Shown here piece by piece: positions 36,069-42,724 of a stretch of DNA of 64,000 nt. The notes beneath the pieces are model-generated. The model had not been told where the DNA came from. It saw nothing but the letters and a program-made list of their open reading frames with translations, and made no database searches. Every line of letters starts with the position of its first letter. The stretch's first letter is position 1. Made by a program: the position numbers and the translations under genes. The DNA comes from Streptomyces avermitilis MA-4680 = NBRC 14893 (GTDB taxonomy: Bacteria > Actinomycetota > Actinomycetes > Streptomycetales > Streptomycetaceae): contig NC_003155.5 of the NCBI RefSeq assembly GCF_000009765.2, positions 5,332,001 to 5,396,000 of the forward strand, read 5' to 3'.

Positions 36069-36317
36069 CTACACGCCGTACCCGTCGCTGTAGCCGTCAC
36101 GGTGGTGGTGCCGCTCCTCCTCGATCACCGGGGCGCTGGGCGGCATCACCACCCGCCTCCGGCGGGCGATGCTGCTGAAGGTCGCGACCCCGATCAGGCC
36201 GACGATCATGAAGATGACACCGACCAGAGGGAGGTTGATCCCCTCCATGTGCCAGTCGGTGGCGAACGTGAGGATGGCCCCCACGGCGATCAGAATGATG
36301 CATCCACCCAGGCCCAT
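36069..36317 (-). CDS. DUF6458 small membrane protein
   Basis: An 82-residue protein with two membrane helices (about 2-20 and 30-48): MGLGGCIILIAVGAILTFA and LPLVGVIFMIVGLIGVATF. A basic ARRRR stop-transfer and a His/Tyr/Gly-rich tail follow. The pattern matches DUF6458, common in actinobacteria and of unknown role. ATG 36317 has a GGGAGGG site upstream and begins the first helix. Confidence 0.75.
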   Translation of the reverse strand: MGLGGCIILIAVGAILTFATDWHMEGINLPLVGVIFMIVGLIGVATFSSIARRRRVVMPPSAPVIEEERHHHRDGYSDGYGV

Positions 36318-36440
36318 GAGTCCTGCCCTCCCTGTCCCAGCCGGTAGTTCCGGCTGGGACCCGGGTACCCGGGACTCGTACACCCATGCGGAGCCGGTCG
36401 CTCCCGACGGCGGGGACCGGCCTGATCCGCCGGACAGGCC

Positions 36441-37739
36441 CTAGCCCTCCAGGAACGCCACCAGCGAGTTCGCCAGCAGGAACGGGTCGTCGGTGGCGCA
36501 CAGTTCGCGGGCGCTGTGCATCGACAGGATCGCCGCGCCGATGTCGACGGTGCGGATGCCGTGGCGGGCCGCGGTGATCGGGCCGATGGTGGTGCCGCAG
36601 GGCATGGAGTTGTTGGAGACGAAGGTCTGGAAGGGGACGTTCGCCTTCTCGCAGGCGGCGGCGAAGATCGCGCGACCCGAACCGTCCGTGGCGTAGCGGT
36701 TGTTGACGTTCACCTTCAGGATCGGGCCGCCGCCCGCGCGCGGGTGGTGCGTCGGGTCGTGCCGCTCCGCGTAGTTGGGGTGGACGGCGTGGCCCGTGTC
36801 GGAGGAGAGACAGACCGAGCCGGCGAAGGCGCGTGCCCGGTCCTCGTACGAGCCCGACCGCGCGAACACCGAGCGCTCCAGCACCGATCCGAGCAGCGGT
36901 CCGTCGGCGCCCGTGTCCGACTGCGAGCCGTTCTCCTCGTGGTCGAACGCCGCGAGCACCGGGATGTACGCGAGCGAGGCGTCGGCGGCGGCCACCGCGG
37001 TCAGCGCCGCCGTGCCCGCGTGCACCGACAGCAGGTTGTCCATGCGCGGGCCGGCCAGCAGCTCGTTGTCGCGGCCGAGGTAGGAGGGGGCCTCGACGGA
37101 ATGGGTCATGAGGTCCCAACCGGTCACCTCGCCCGCGGACAGCCCCAGCTCCGCTTCCAGGAACGCGATCAGGTCGCCGTCCCGGACGTCGCCGCCCAGA
37201 CCCCAGATGGGCTGAAGATGACGCTGCTTGTCGAGCTTCAGGCCGTCGGTGGAGACGGAACGGTCGAGGTGAATGGCGAGCTGGGGCACGCGCAGCAGCG
37301 GGCGGTCGATGTTCACCAGGCGCGTGGAGCCGTCGCGCAGCGACAGCCGGCCCGCCAGGCCCAGATCGCGGTCGAGCCAGGAATTGAGCAGCGGTCCGCC
37401 GTAGATCTCCACGGCGATCTGCCGCCAGCCGTGCGCCCCGCTGTCCGGCCGGGGCTTCACCCGGAGATTGGGGGAGTCGGTGTGAGCGCCCACGATCCGG
37501 AACGGCGTGTGGGGGTCGGCGCCCTCGGGGACGTACCAGGCGATGAGCGCGCCGCCACGCACCACGTACTTCCCGCCACTGGTCGAGTCCCACGCGTCCG
37601 TCTCGGCGACCTGCCGGAAGCCGGCCTTCTCCAGCCGCTCCGCGGCGTTCGTCACGGCGTGGTACGGCGACGGGCTCGCCGCCAGGAAGGACATGAGGTC
37701 GTCGGTGTGGCCGCGGTCGAAGCGGACTGGGTTGCTCAT
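36441..37739 (-). CDS. apeB: M18 family aminopeptidase
   Basis: A 432-residue zinc aminopeptidase that removes acidic or other N-terminal residues. Metal-binding motifs are present: His86 and Asp88 in GAHTDSP, FDHEENGS with the catalytic Glu pair, SSDTGHAVHPNY, and a C-terminal His in ILSMHSARE. The full length fits the family (about 430). ATG 37739 is preceded by TAAGGT six bases away, which reads either as a -10 for a leaderless mRNA or as a weak ribosome site. Confidence 0.9.
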   Translation of the reverse strand: MSNPVRFDRGHTDDLMSFLAASPSPYHAVTNAAERLEKAGFRQVAETDAWDSTSGGKYVVRGGALIAWYVPEGADPHTPFRIVGAHTDSPNLRVKPRPDSGAHGWRQIAVEIYGGPLLNSWLDRDLGLAGRLSLRDGSTRLVNIDRPLLRVPQLAIHLDRSVSTDGLKLDKQRHLQPIWGLGGDVRDGDLIAFLEAELGLSAGEVTGWDLMTHSVEAPSYLGRDNELLAGPRMDNLLSVHAGTAALTAVAAADASLAYIPVLAAFDHEENGSQSDTGADGPLLGSVLERSVFARSGSYEDRARAFAGSVCLSSDTGHAVHPNYAERHDPTHHPRAGGGPILKVNVNNRYATDGSGRAIFAAACEKANVPFQTFVSNNSMPCGTTIGPITAARHGIRTVDIGAAILSMHSARELCATDDPFLLANSLVAFLEG

Positions 37740-37745
37740 ACGTTC

Positions 37746-37751
37746 ACCTTA
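37746..37751 (-). promoter_or_regulatory. -10-like hexamer before the M18 aminopeptidase
   Basis: On the reverse strand TAAGGT stands six bases before ATG 37739. It would place the transcription start at the ATG and keep the upstream terminator hairpin out of the message. AAGG could alternatively act as a ribosome site. Confidence 0.35.
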
Positions 37752-37760
37752 ACGACGAGC

Positions 37761-37795
37761 GAGGGCCCGCTCCCCGGGATGGGGAGCGGGCCCTC
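37761..37795 (-). terminator. Terminator of the FadE5-like gene
   Basis: A perfect 15-bp stem, GAGGGCCCGCTCCCC (37761-37775) with its complement at 37781-37795, and a 5-base loop. It lies 100 bp after the dehydrogenase stop and only 21 bp before the aminopeptidase start. Confidence 0.8.
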
Positions 37796-37894
37796 GTAAG
37801 GGGGATGTGAAGGGCGGACACCCGATCGGAAGGACGGGTGCGGCTTCGTCGCCCGCCCCGGTGGGGGGAGGGTGGCGCTTTGCCCCTGGTCGGG

Positions 37895-39721
37895 CTAGAA
37901 CGCGGCCTCGTCCAGCTCCATCAGGTCCAGGTCGACGCCCTCGGCCAGCTTGCGGGCGCCGGTGACGCCGGGCAGGACGTTGGCCGCGAAGAACTTCGCC
38001 GCCGCTATCTTGCCCGTGTAGAACGGCTTGTCCTTCGCCGAGGCCGTCTCCAGCTTCTCGGCGGCCACCGCGGCACCGCGCAGCAGCAGGTAGCCGACGA
38101 CCACGTCGCCCGAGGCCAGCAGCAGGCGGGTGGTGTTCAGGCCCACCTTGTAGATGTTCTTGACGTCCTGCTCGGTCGCCGCGAGGTCCGTGAGCATCAG
38201 GCCGACGATGGCCTCCAGCTCGACGGCCGCCTTGGCGAGCTGCTCGCGGGCCGGGGCCAGCTCCTCGCCGCCGGTGCCGATCGCCAGGAACTTCTTGATG
38301 TCCTCGGCCAGCGAGTTCAGCGCCGTGCCCTGGTTGCGGACGATCTTCCGGAAGAAGAAGTCCTGGCCCTGGATCGCGGTCGTGCCCTCGTACAGGGTGT
38401 CGATCTTGGCGTCGCGGATGTACTGCTCGATCGGGTATTCCTGGAGGAAGCCGGAGCCGCCGAAGGTCTGCAGGGACTGGGCGAGCTGCTCGTAGCCTTT
38501 CTCGGAGCCGTAGCCCTTGACGATCGGCAGGAGCAGGTCGTTGAGGGCCTCGAGGGCGGTGGTGTCCTCGCCGGCGGACTCCTTGACCTGGATGTCGTCC
38601 TGGATCGCGGCGGTGTGCAGCACCAGGGCGCGCATGCCCTCCGCGTACGCCTTCTGCGTCATCAGCGAGCGGCGCACGTCCGGGTGGTGCGTGATGGTGA
38701 CCTTGGGCGCGGTCTTGTCCATGAAGTTCGCGAGGTCCGGACCCTGGACGCGCTCCGTGGCGTACTCCAGGGCGTTCAGGTAGCCGGTCGACAGGGTCGA
38801 GATCGCCTTCGTGCCGACCATCATGCGGGCGAACTCGATGATGCGGAACATCTGGCGGATGCCGTCGTGCTTGTCGCCGATCAGCCAGCCCTTGGCGGGG
38901 TGGCGGTCGCCGAAGGTCATCTCGCAGGTGTTGGACGCCTTGAGGCCCATCTTGTGCTCGACGTTCGTCGCGTACGCGCCGTTGCGCTCGCCCAGCTCGC
39001 CGGTCTCGAAGTCGAACTCGTACTTCGGTACGAGGAAGAGGGACAGGCCCTTGGTGCCGGGGCCCGCGCCCTCGGGACGGGCGAGCACGTAGTGGAGGAT
39101 GTTCTCCGACATGTCGTGCTCACCGGACGTGATGAACCGCTTCACGCCCTCGATGTGCCAGGAGCCGTCCTCCTGCTGGACCGCCTTGGTGCGGCCCGCG
39201 CCCACGTCCGAGCCGGCGTCCGGCTCGGTGAGCACCATGGTGGAGCCCCACTGCTTCTCGACCGCGATCTTCGCGATGTGCTTCTGGACCTCGTTGCCCT
39301 CTTCGAAGAGGATGCCCGCGAAGGCCGGGCCGGAGGAGTACATCCAGACCGCCGGGTTGGCGCCGAGCACCAGCTCCGCGTACGCCCAGATCAGGGAGCG
39401 GGGGGAGGTGGTGCCGCCGATCTCCTCGGGCAGGCCGAGGCGCCAGTACTCGGAGTCCATGAAGGCCTGGTAGCTCTTCTTGAAGGACGCCGGGACGGGC
39501 GCGGTGTTCGTCTCGGGGTCGAAGACCGGCGGGTTGCGGTCGGCGTCCGCGAAGGACTCCGCCAGCTCGTTCTCCGAAAGGCGGGTCAGCTCCTCGAGGA
39601 TGCTCTTGGCGGTGTCGGTGTCCATTTCCGCGAACGGGCCGGTGCCGTACAGCTTGTCGCGCCCGAGCACCTCGAAGAGGTTGAACTCGATGTCGCGGAG
39701 ATTCGACTTGTAGTGCCCCAT
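37895..39721 (-). CDS. Acyl-CoA dehydrogenase, FadE5-like long form
   Basis: A 608-residue flavoenzyme that introduces the first double bond in acyl-CoA breakdown. The start MGHYKSNLRDIEFNLFEVLG and the extra C-terminal domain match mycobacterial FadE5 rather than the usual 380-residue form. The FAD/substrate motif is WGSTMVLTEPDAGSDVG, and LYEGTTAIQGQD holds the likely catalytic-loop residues. ATG 39721 begins at this conserved start. A TACC-GGTA palindrome upstream is a candidate TetR operator. Confidence 0.9.
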   Translation of the reverse strand: MGHYKSNLRDIEFNLFEVLGRDKLYGTGPFAEMDTDTAKSILEELTRLSENELAESFADADRNPPVFDPETNTAPVPASFKKSYQAFMDSEYWRLGLPEEIGGTTSPRSLIWAYAELVLGANPAVWMYSSGPAFAGILFEEGNEVQKHIAKIAVEKQWGSTMVLTEPDAGSDVGAGRTKAVQQEDGSWHIEGVKRFITSGEHDMSENILHYVLARPEGAGPGTKGLSLFLVPKYEFDFETGELGERNGAYATNVEHKMGLKASNTCEMTFGDRHPAKGWLIGDKHDGIRQMFRIIEFARMMVGTKAISTLSTGYLNALEYATERVQGPDLANFMDKTAPKVTITHHPDVRRSLMTQKAYAEGMRALVLHTAAIQDDIQVKESAGEDTTALEALNDLLLPIVKGYGSEKGYEQLAQSLQTFGGSGFLQEYPIEQYIRDAKIDTLYEGTTAIQGQDFFFRKIVRNQGTALNSLAEDIKKFLAIGTGGEELAPAREQLAKAAVELEAIVGLMLTDLAATEQDVKNIYKVGLNTTRLLLASGDVVVGYLLLRGAAVAAEKLETASAKDKPFYTGKIAAAKFFAANVLPGVTGARKLAEGVDLDLMELDEAAF

Positions 39722-39801
39722 GGCGACGGCTCCGTAAGGGATCGGGGAGGCCGGCGATCTAGCAGCCTCGTACACGTACCAGCAAGTAGCTAAGATGATG
39801 C

Positions 39802-39813
39802 TACCCGTCGGTA
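39802..39813. promoter_or_regulatory. Candidate operator in the fadE5/sseB divergent gap
   Basis: TACC-CGTC-GGTA is a palindrome that overlaps the reverse-strand -10-like TAGCAT. It could be a TetR-type operator for the dehydrogenase gene. Confidence 0.4.
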
Positions 39814-39850
39814 ATAAGAAGCAAGCCCTCACGGCTCATATGTGGCCCAC

Positions 39851-39856
39851 TAGTCT
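39851..39856 (+). promoter_or_regulatory. -10-like hexamer for a leaderless sseB-like gene
   Basis: TAGTCT lies seven bases before ATG 39864, and no ribosome site is present. Confidence 0.45.
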
Positions 39857-39863
39857 TTGACGC

Positions 39864-40328
39864 ATGTACGGCTACGAGCAGAGCGCGGGTGCCCAGCAGG
39901 GCTACATCCCGCCGCAGCAGCAGATGCCCGGCGGTTACGGGCAGCAGGCGCCGCTGTACCCCGAGCCGTCGCCGCCGTCGCTCGCGGACGCGGTCCGCGC
40001 CTTCACCACGGGCTCCATGTCCGCCGAGGACTTCCAGCAGGTCTTCTCGGCCTCGAAGGTGTACTGCCCGCGCGGCGACAACCCCGGCTTCCTCGCGCTG
40101 CACAACACCCAGCAGCCCGTGATCCCGATGTTCACCTCGCTCAAGGAGCTGCGCCGGTACGCGGGCAAGGAGTCCAAGTACTTCGTGATCACCGGTGCCG
40201 AGGTGATCGACCTGCTGCCGACCGGGTACGGGTTCGTGCTCGACATGGAGGGCGAGCACCGGATGGTGTTCGACGCCAAGGCGGTCGAGCAGATGGTCGA
40301 CTTCGCCATGCGCCGTATGTACGGCTAG
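39864..40328 (+). CDS. SseB family protein
   Basis: A 154-residue protein. The first 35 residues are Gln/Gly/Pro/Tyr-rich. The rest matches the SseB N-terminal fold, with FLALHNTQQPVIPMFTSLKELRRY. In actinobacteria this domain is found in small proteins of unknown role, sometimes near secretion loci. The last three codons and stop (ATGTACGGCTAG) are repeated twice more downstream, keeping the frame. It probably starts from a leaderless mRNA. Confidence 0.78.
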   Translation: MYGYEQSAGAQQGYIPPQQQMPGGYGQQAPLYPEPSPPSLADAVRAFTTGSMSAEDFQQVFSASKVYCPRGDNPGFLALHNTQQPVIPMFTSLKELRRYAGKESKYFVITGAEVIDLLPTGYGFVLDMEGEHRMVFDAKAVEQMVDFAMRRMYG

Positions 40329-40352
40329 ATGTACGGCTAGATCTACGGCTAG
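40317..40352 (+). repeat. 12-bp repeat of the last codons and stop of the sseB-like gene
   Basis: Units ATGTACGGCTAG, ATGTACGGCTAG and ATCTACGGCTAG follow each other exactly. Each ends in TAG in the gene's own frame, so there are two back-up stops. Confidence 0.9.
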
Positions 40353-40360
40353 GGCTTGCT

Positions 40361-40409
40361 TCAGCCACCTTCAGCCACCTTCAGTTATCTTCAGACACCT
40401 TCAGTCACC
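40361..40409 (+). repeat. Five units of a 10-bp repeat
   Basis: Five consecutive 10-mers of the form TCAGCCACCT (with changes in the middle bases) lie at an exact 10-bp period, close to one DNA turn. A terminator hairpin begins immediately after. Confidence 0.85.
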
Positions 40410-40442
40410 GGACGCCCGGAGGGAATTCCCTCCGGGCGTCCG
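40409..40442 (+). terminator. Perfect 34-bp palindrome, terminator of the sseB-like gene
   Basis: A 17-bp arm (40409-40425) is directly followed by its exact complement (40426-40442), centred on GAATTC. A T/G-rich stretch follows. Confidence 0.75.
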
Positions 40443-40460
40443 TCGTTGTGGGTGGCAGAA

Positions 40461-40476
40461 AGTTCAACAGTCAACT
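40461..40476. promoter_or_regulatory. Candidate operator before the pirin gene
   Basis: AGTTCAACAGTCAACT has AGTT/AACT ends and inner symmetry (AGTTNA...TNAACT), like MarR-type sites. It lies 28 bases before the pirin start. Confidence 0.35.
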
Positions 40477-40503
40477 AAACTCGAAGCACAAGGAGGTACC
40501 GAC

Positions 40504-41475
40504 ATGCCTGCAGTGACCGTCGAGAACCCGCTGACCCTGCCCCGCGTGGTCGCGTCGGCCGACGCCGTGGCTCGTCCCGTACTCGCCGTGACGACCGCGC
40601 CGAGCGGCTTCGAGGGCGAGGGGTTCCCGGTTCGCCGTGCGTTCGCCGGGATCAACTACCGCCACCTCGACCCGTTCATCATGATGGACCAGATGGGCGA
40701 GGTGGAGTACGCGCCGGGCGAGCCCAAGGGCACCCCCTGGCACCCGCACCGCGGCTTCGAGACCGTGACCTACATCCTCGACGGCATCTTCGACCACCAG
40801 GACTCCAACGGTGGCGGTGGCACCATCACCAACGGTGACACCCAGTGGATGACCGCCGGCTCGGGCCTTTTGCACATCGAGGCGCCGCCGGAGTCCCTCG
40901 TCATGTCGGGCGGCCTCTTCCACGGCATCCAGCTCTGGGTCAACCTGCCCGCCAAGGACAAGATGATGGCCCCGCGCTACCAGGACATCCGTGGTGGTCA
41001 GGTCCAGCTGCTGAGCACCCCCGACGGCGGCGCGCTGCTGCGCGTCATCGCCGGTGAGCTCGACGGTCACCAGGGCCCCGGCATCACGCACACGCCGATC
41101 TCCCTGGTGCACGCCACGGTGGCGCCCGGCGCGGAGGTCACCCTCCCGTGGCGCGAGGACTTCAACGGTCTGGCGTACGTCCTCGCCGGGCGCGGCAGCG
41201 TCGGTACGGACCGCCGTCCGGTGCACACCGGTCAGACGGCCGTCTTCGGCGCGGGCTCGTCGATCACGGTCCGCGCGGACGAGAAGCAGGACGCGAACAC
41301 GCCGGACCTCGAGGTCGTCCTCCTGGGCGGTCAGCCGATCCGCGAGCCGATGGCGCACTACGGGCCGTTCGTCATGAACACCCGCGAGGAGCTCCAGCAG
41401 GCCGTGGAGGACTTCCAGAAGGGCCGCCTCGGCACGATCCCGGCGGTGCACGGGATGGCCGAGGGCGGGCTGTAA
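40504..41475 (+). CDS. Pirin family bicupin
   Basis: A 323-residue two-cupin protein. The metal-binding residues sit in WHPHRGFET (His80, His82) and GSGLLHIEAPPE (His and Glu near 124-126), as in human pirin. Some pirins have quercetinase activity and others act as redox-linked regulators; a Streptomyces pirin has been linked to control of acyl-CoA oxidation. It has a strong AGGAGG site. After the stop a long array of short units repeats stop codons in all frames. Confidence 0.87.
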   Translation: MPAVTVENPLTLPRVVASADAVARPVLAVTTAPSGFEGEGFPVRRAFAGINYRHLDPFIMMDQMGEVEYAPGEPKGTPWHPHRGFETVTYILDGIFDHQDSNGGGGTITNGDTQWMTAGSGLLHIEAPPESLVMSGGLFHGIQLWVNLPAKDKMMAPRYQDIRGGQVQLLSTPDGGALLRVIAGELDGHQGPGITHTPISLVHATVAPGAEVTLPWREDFNGLAYVLAGRGSVGTDRRPVHTGQTAVFGAGSSITVRADEKQDANTPDLEVVLLGGQPIREPMAHYGPFVMNTREELQQAVEDFQKGRLGTIPAVHGMAEGGL

Positions 41476-41549
41476 GGGCTGTAAGGGCGATAAGAGCTTG
41501 TAAGAGCTTGTAGAACCCTGAGGGCCTTGAGGGCCGTAAGGGCCTTGAG
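41467..41549 (+). repeat. Stop-codon-rich tandem repeat after pirin
   Basis: Units such as GGGCTGTAA, GGGCGATAA, GAGCTTGTAA and GGGCCTTGA follow one another from the pirin stop. Stops begin at 41473, 41482, 41491 (frame 0), 41501 (+1), 41511 (+2), 41519, 41528, 41537 and 41546 (+1), so all three frames are closed. Confidence 0.85.
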
Positions 41550-41587
41550 AGGGGAGCCGGGGCGGCCAGTGCCCCGGCTCCCCTCTC
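41547..41587 (+). terminator. Terminator after the pirin repeat array
   Basis: A perfect 17-bp stem (41547-41563 with 41571-41587) with a 7-base loop. Confidence 0.85.
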
Positions 41588-41664
41588 GGCTGTGGCTGAC
41601 GCCTCGTCACCCGGGTGGGCCGTTCCGGCAGGACGGCGCGCCCCGGGGGTGATGGGGTGCAGGT

Positions 41665-42708
41665 GTGCAGCTACTCCCCGAAGGCGCCCGGCGGCTGGCG
41701 GCCTGGTGTGCCGTCATCCTGCTCGTCGCCGGGGTCGGGTGGGTCGGGGTCCAGCTGTGCGGGGAGTTGCGCACCGCCGTCGTACCCGTGCTGCTCGCGC
41801 TGCTGGGGACCGCGCTCCTCGGGCCCCTCCACCGCAGGCTCGTCAGGGTCGGCGTGAACCGGTCGCTGGCCGCCGGCATCACCTGTGTCGCGGTCGTGGC
41901 CGTCGTCGGCGGCGCCGTGTACATCGTCGTCGCCGCGCTCCTCGACACCGGCGACGAGATCGTCGCCTCGCTCAAGCGGGCGGCGCAGTCCGTCGCCGCC
42001 CACTTCGGGGCCGCCGGGACCTCGCTGGACGACCTGGCCTCCAACGCGAAGGAACTTCTCACCAAGTTCGGCGGGACGGCCGCCTCCAACGTCATCAGCG
42101 GCGTCAGTGTCGTCGGCGAGAGCATCGCCATGGCCGTACTGGCCCTGCTGCTCGTGTTCTTCTTCCTGCGCGACTCCCACCGGGCCGCCGGGCTGCTGCG
42201 GTCGCTCGCCCCGGGCGGCACCGCCGACACCGTCGAGGCGATGGCCCGGCGGGCCTTCGAGGCCGTCGAGGGCTTTATGCGCGGCACGACGCTCATCGCG
42301 TTCATCGACGCCGTGTGCATCACCGTCGGGCTGCTGATCCTCGGCGTGCCGGGCGCGGTCGGCCTCGGCGCGCTGGTCTTCGTCGGCGCGTACATCCCCT
42401 ACCTCGGCGCCTTCATCTCCGGCGCGCTGGCGGTGCTGGTGGCCCTCGCCGACCGGGGGTTCGTCATCGCGCTGTGGGCGCTCGGGGTGGTCGCCGCGGT
42501 GCAGGTTCTGGAAGGGCATGTGCTCCAGCCGGCGATCCAGAGCCGGACCGTGCAGATGCATCCGGCGGTGGTGATGCTCACCATCACGGGAGGGGCCTCG
42601 GTCGCCGGGATCCTCGGCATGCTGCTCGCCGTACCCCTGACGGCGGCCGCGTTCGCGGTCGTGCACGAACTTCGTGCGCGGTACGCGGCGGACACCCCCC
42701 AGCCATAG
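41665..42708 (+). CDS. AI-2E family permease
   Basis: A 347-residue membrane protein of the PerM/AI-2E exporter family. Two short helices at the start (about 12-55) and one at 68-92 precede a periplasm-type loop. The conserved C-terminal set of helices (about 150-335) includes GAYIPYLGAFISGALAVLVAL. Some members are Na+/H+ or signal exporters; the substrate is unknown. GTG 41665 is the best start but has only a weak ribosome site. It ends 16 bp before the convergent SpoIIE gene. Confidence 0.82.
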   Translation: MQLLPEGARRLAAWCAVILLVAGVGWVGVQLCGELRTAVVPVLLALLGTALLGPLHRRLVRVGVNRSLAAGITCVAVVAVVGGAVYIVVAALLDTGDEIVASLKRAAQSVAAHFGAAGTSLDDLASNAKELLTKFGGTAASNVISGVSVVGESIAMAVLALLLVFFFLRDSHRAAGLLRSLAPGGTADTVEAMARRAFEAVEGFMRGTTLIAFIDAVCITVGLLILGVPGAVGLGALVFVGAYIPYLGAFISGALAVLVALADRGFVIALWALGVVAAVQVLEGHVLQPAIQSRTVQMHPAVVMLTITGGASVAGILGMLLAVPLTAAAFAVVHELRARYAADTPQP

Positions 42709-42724
42709 ATCCGGGCGTCCAGCC

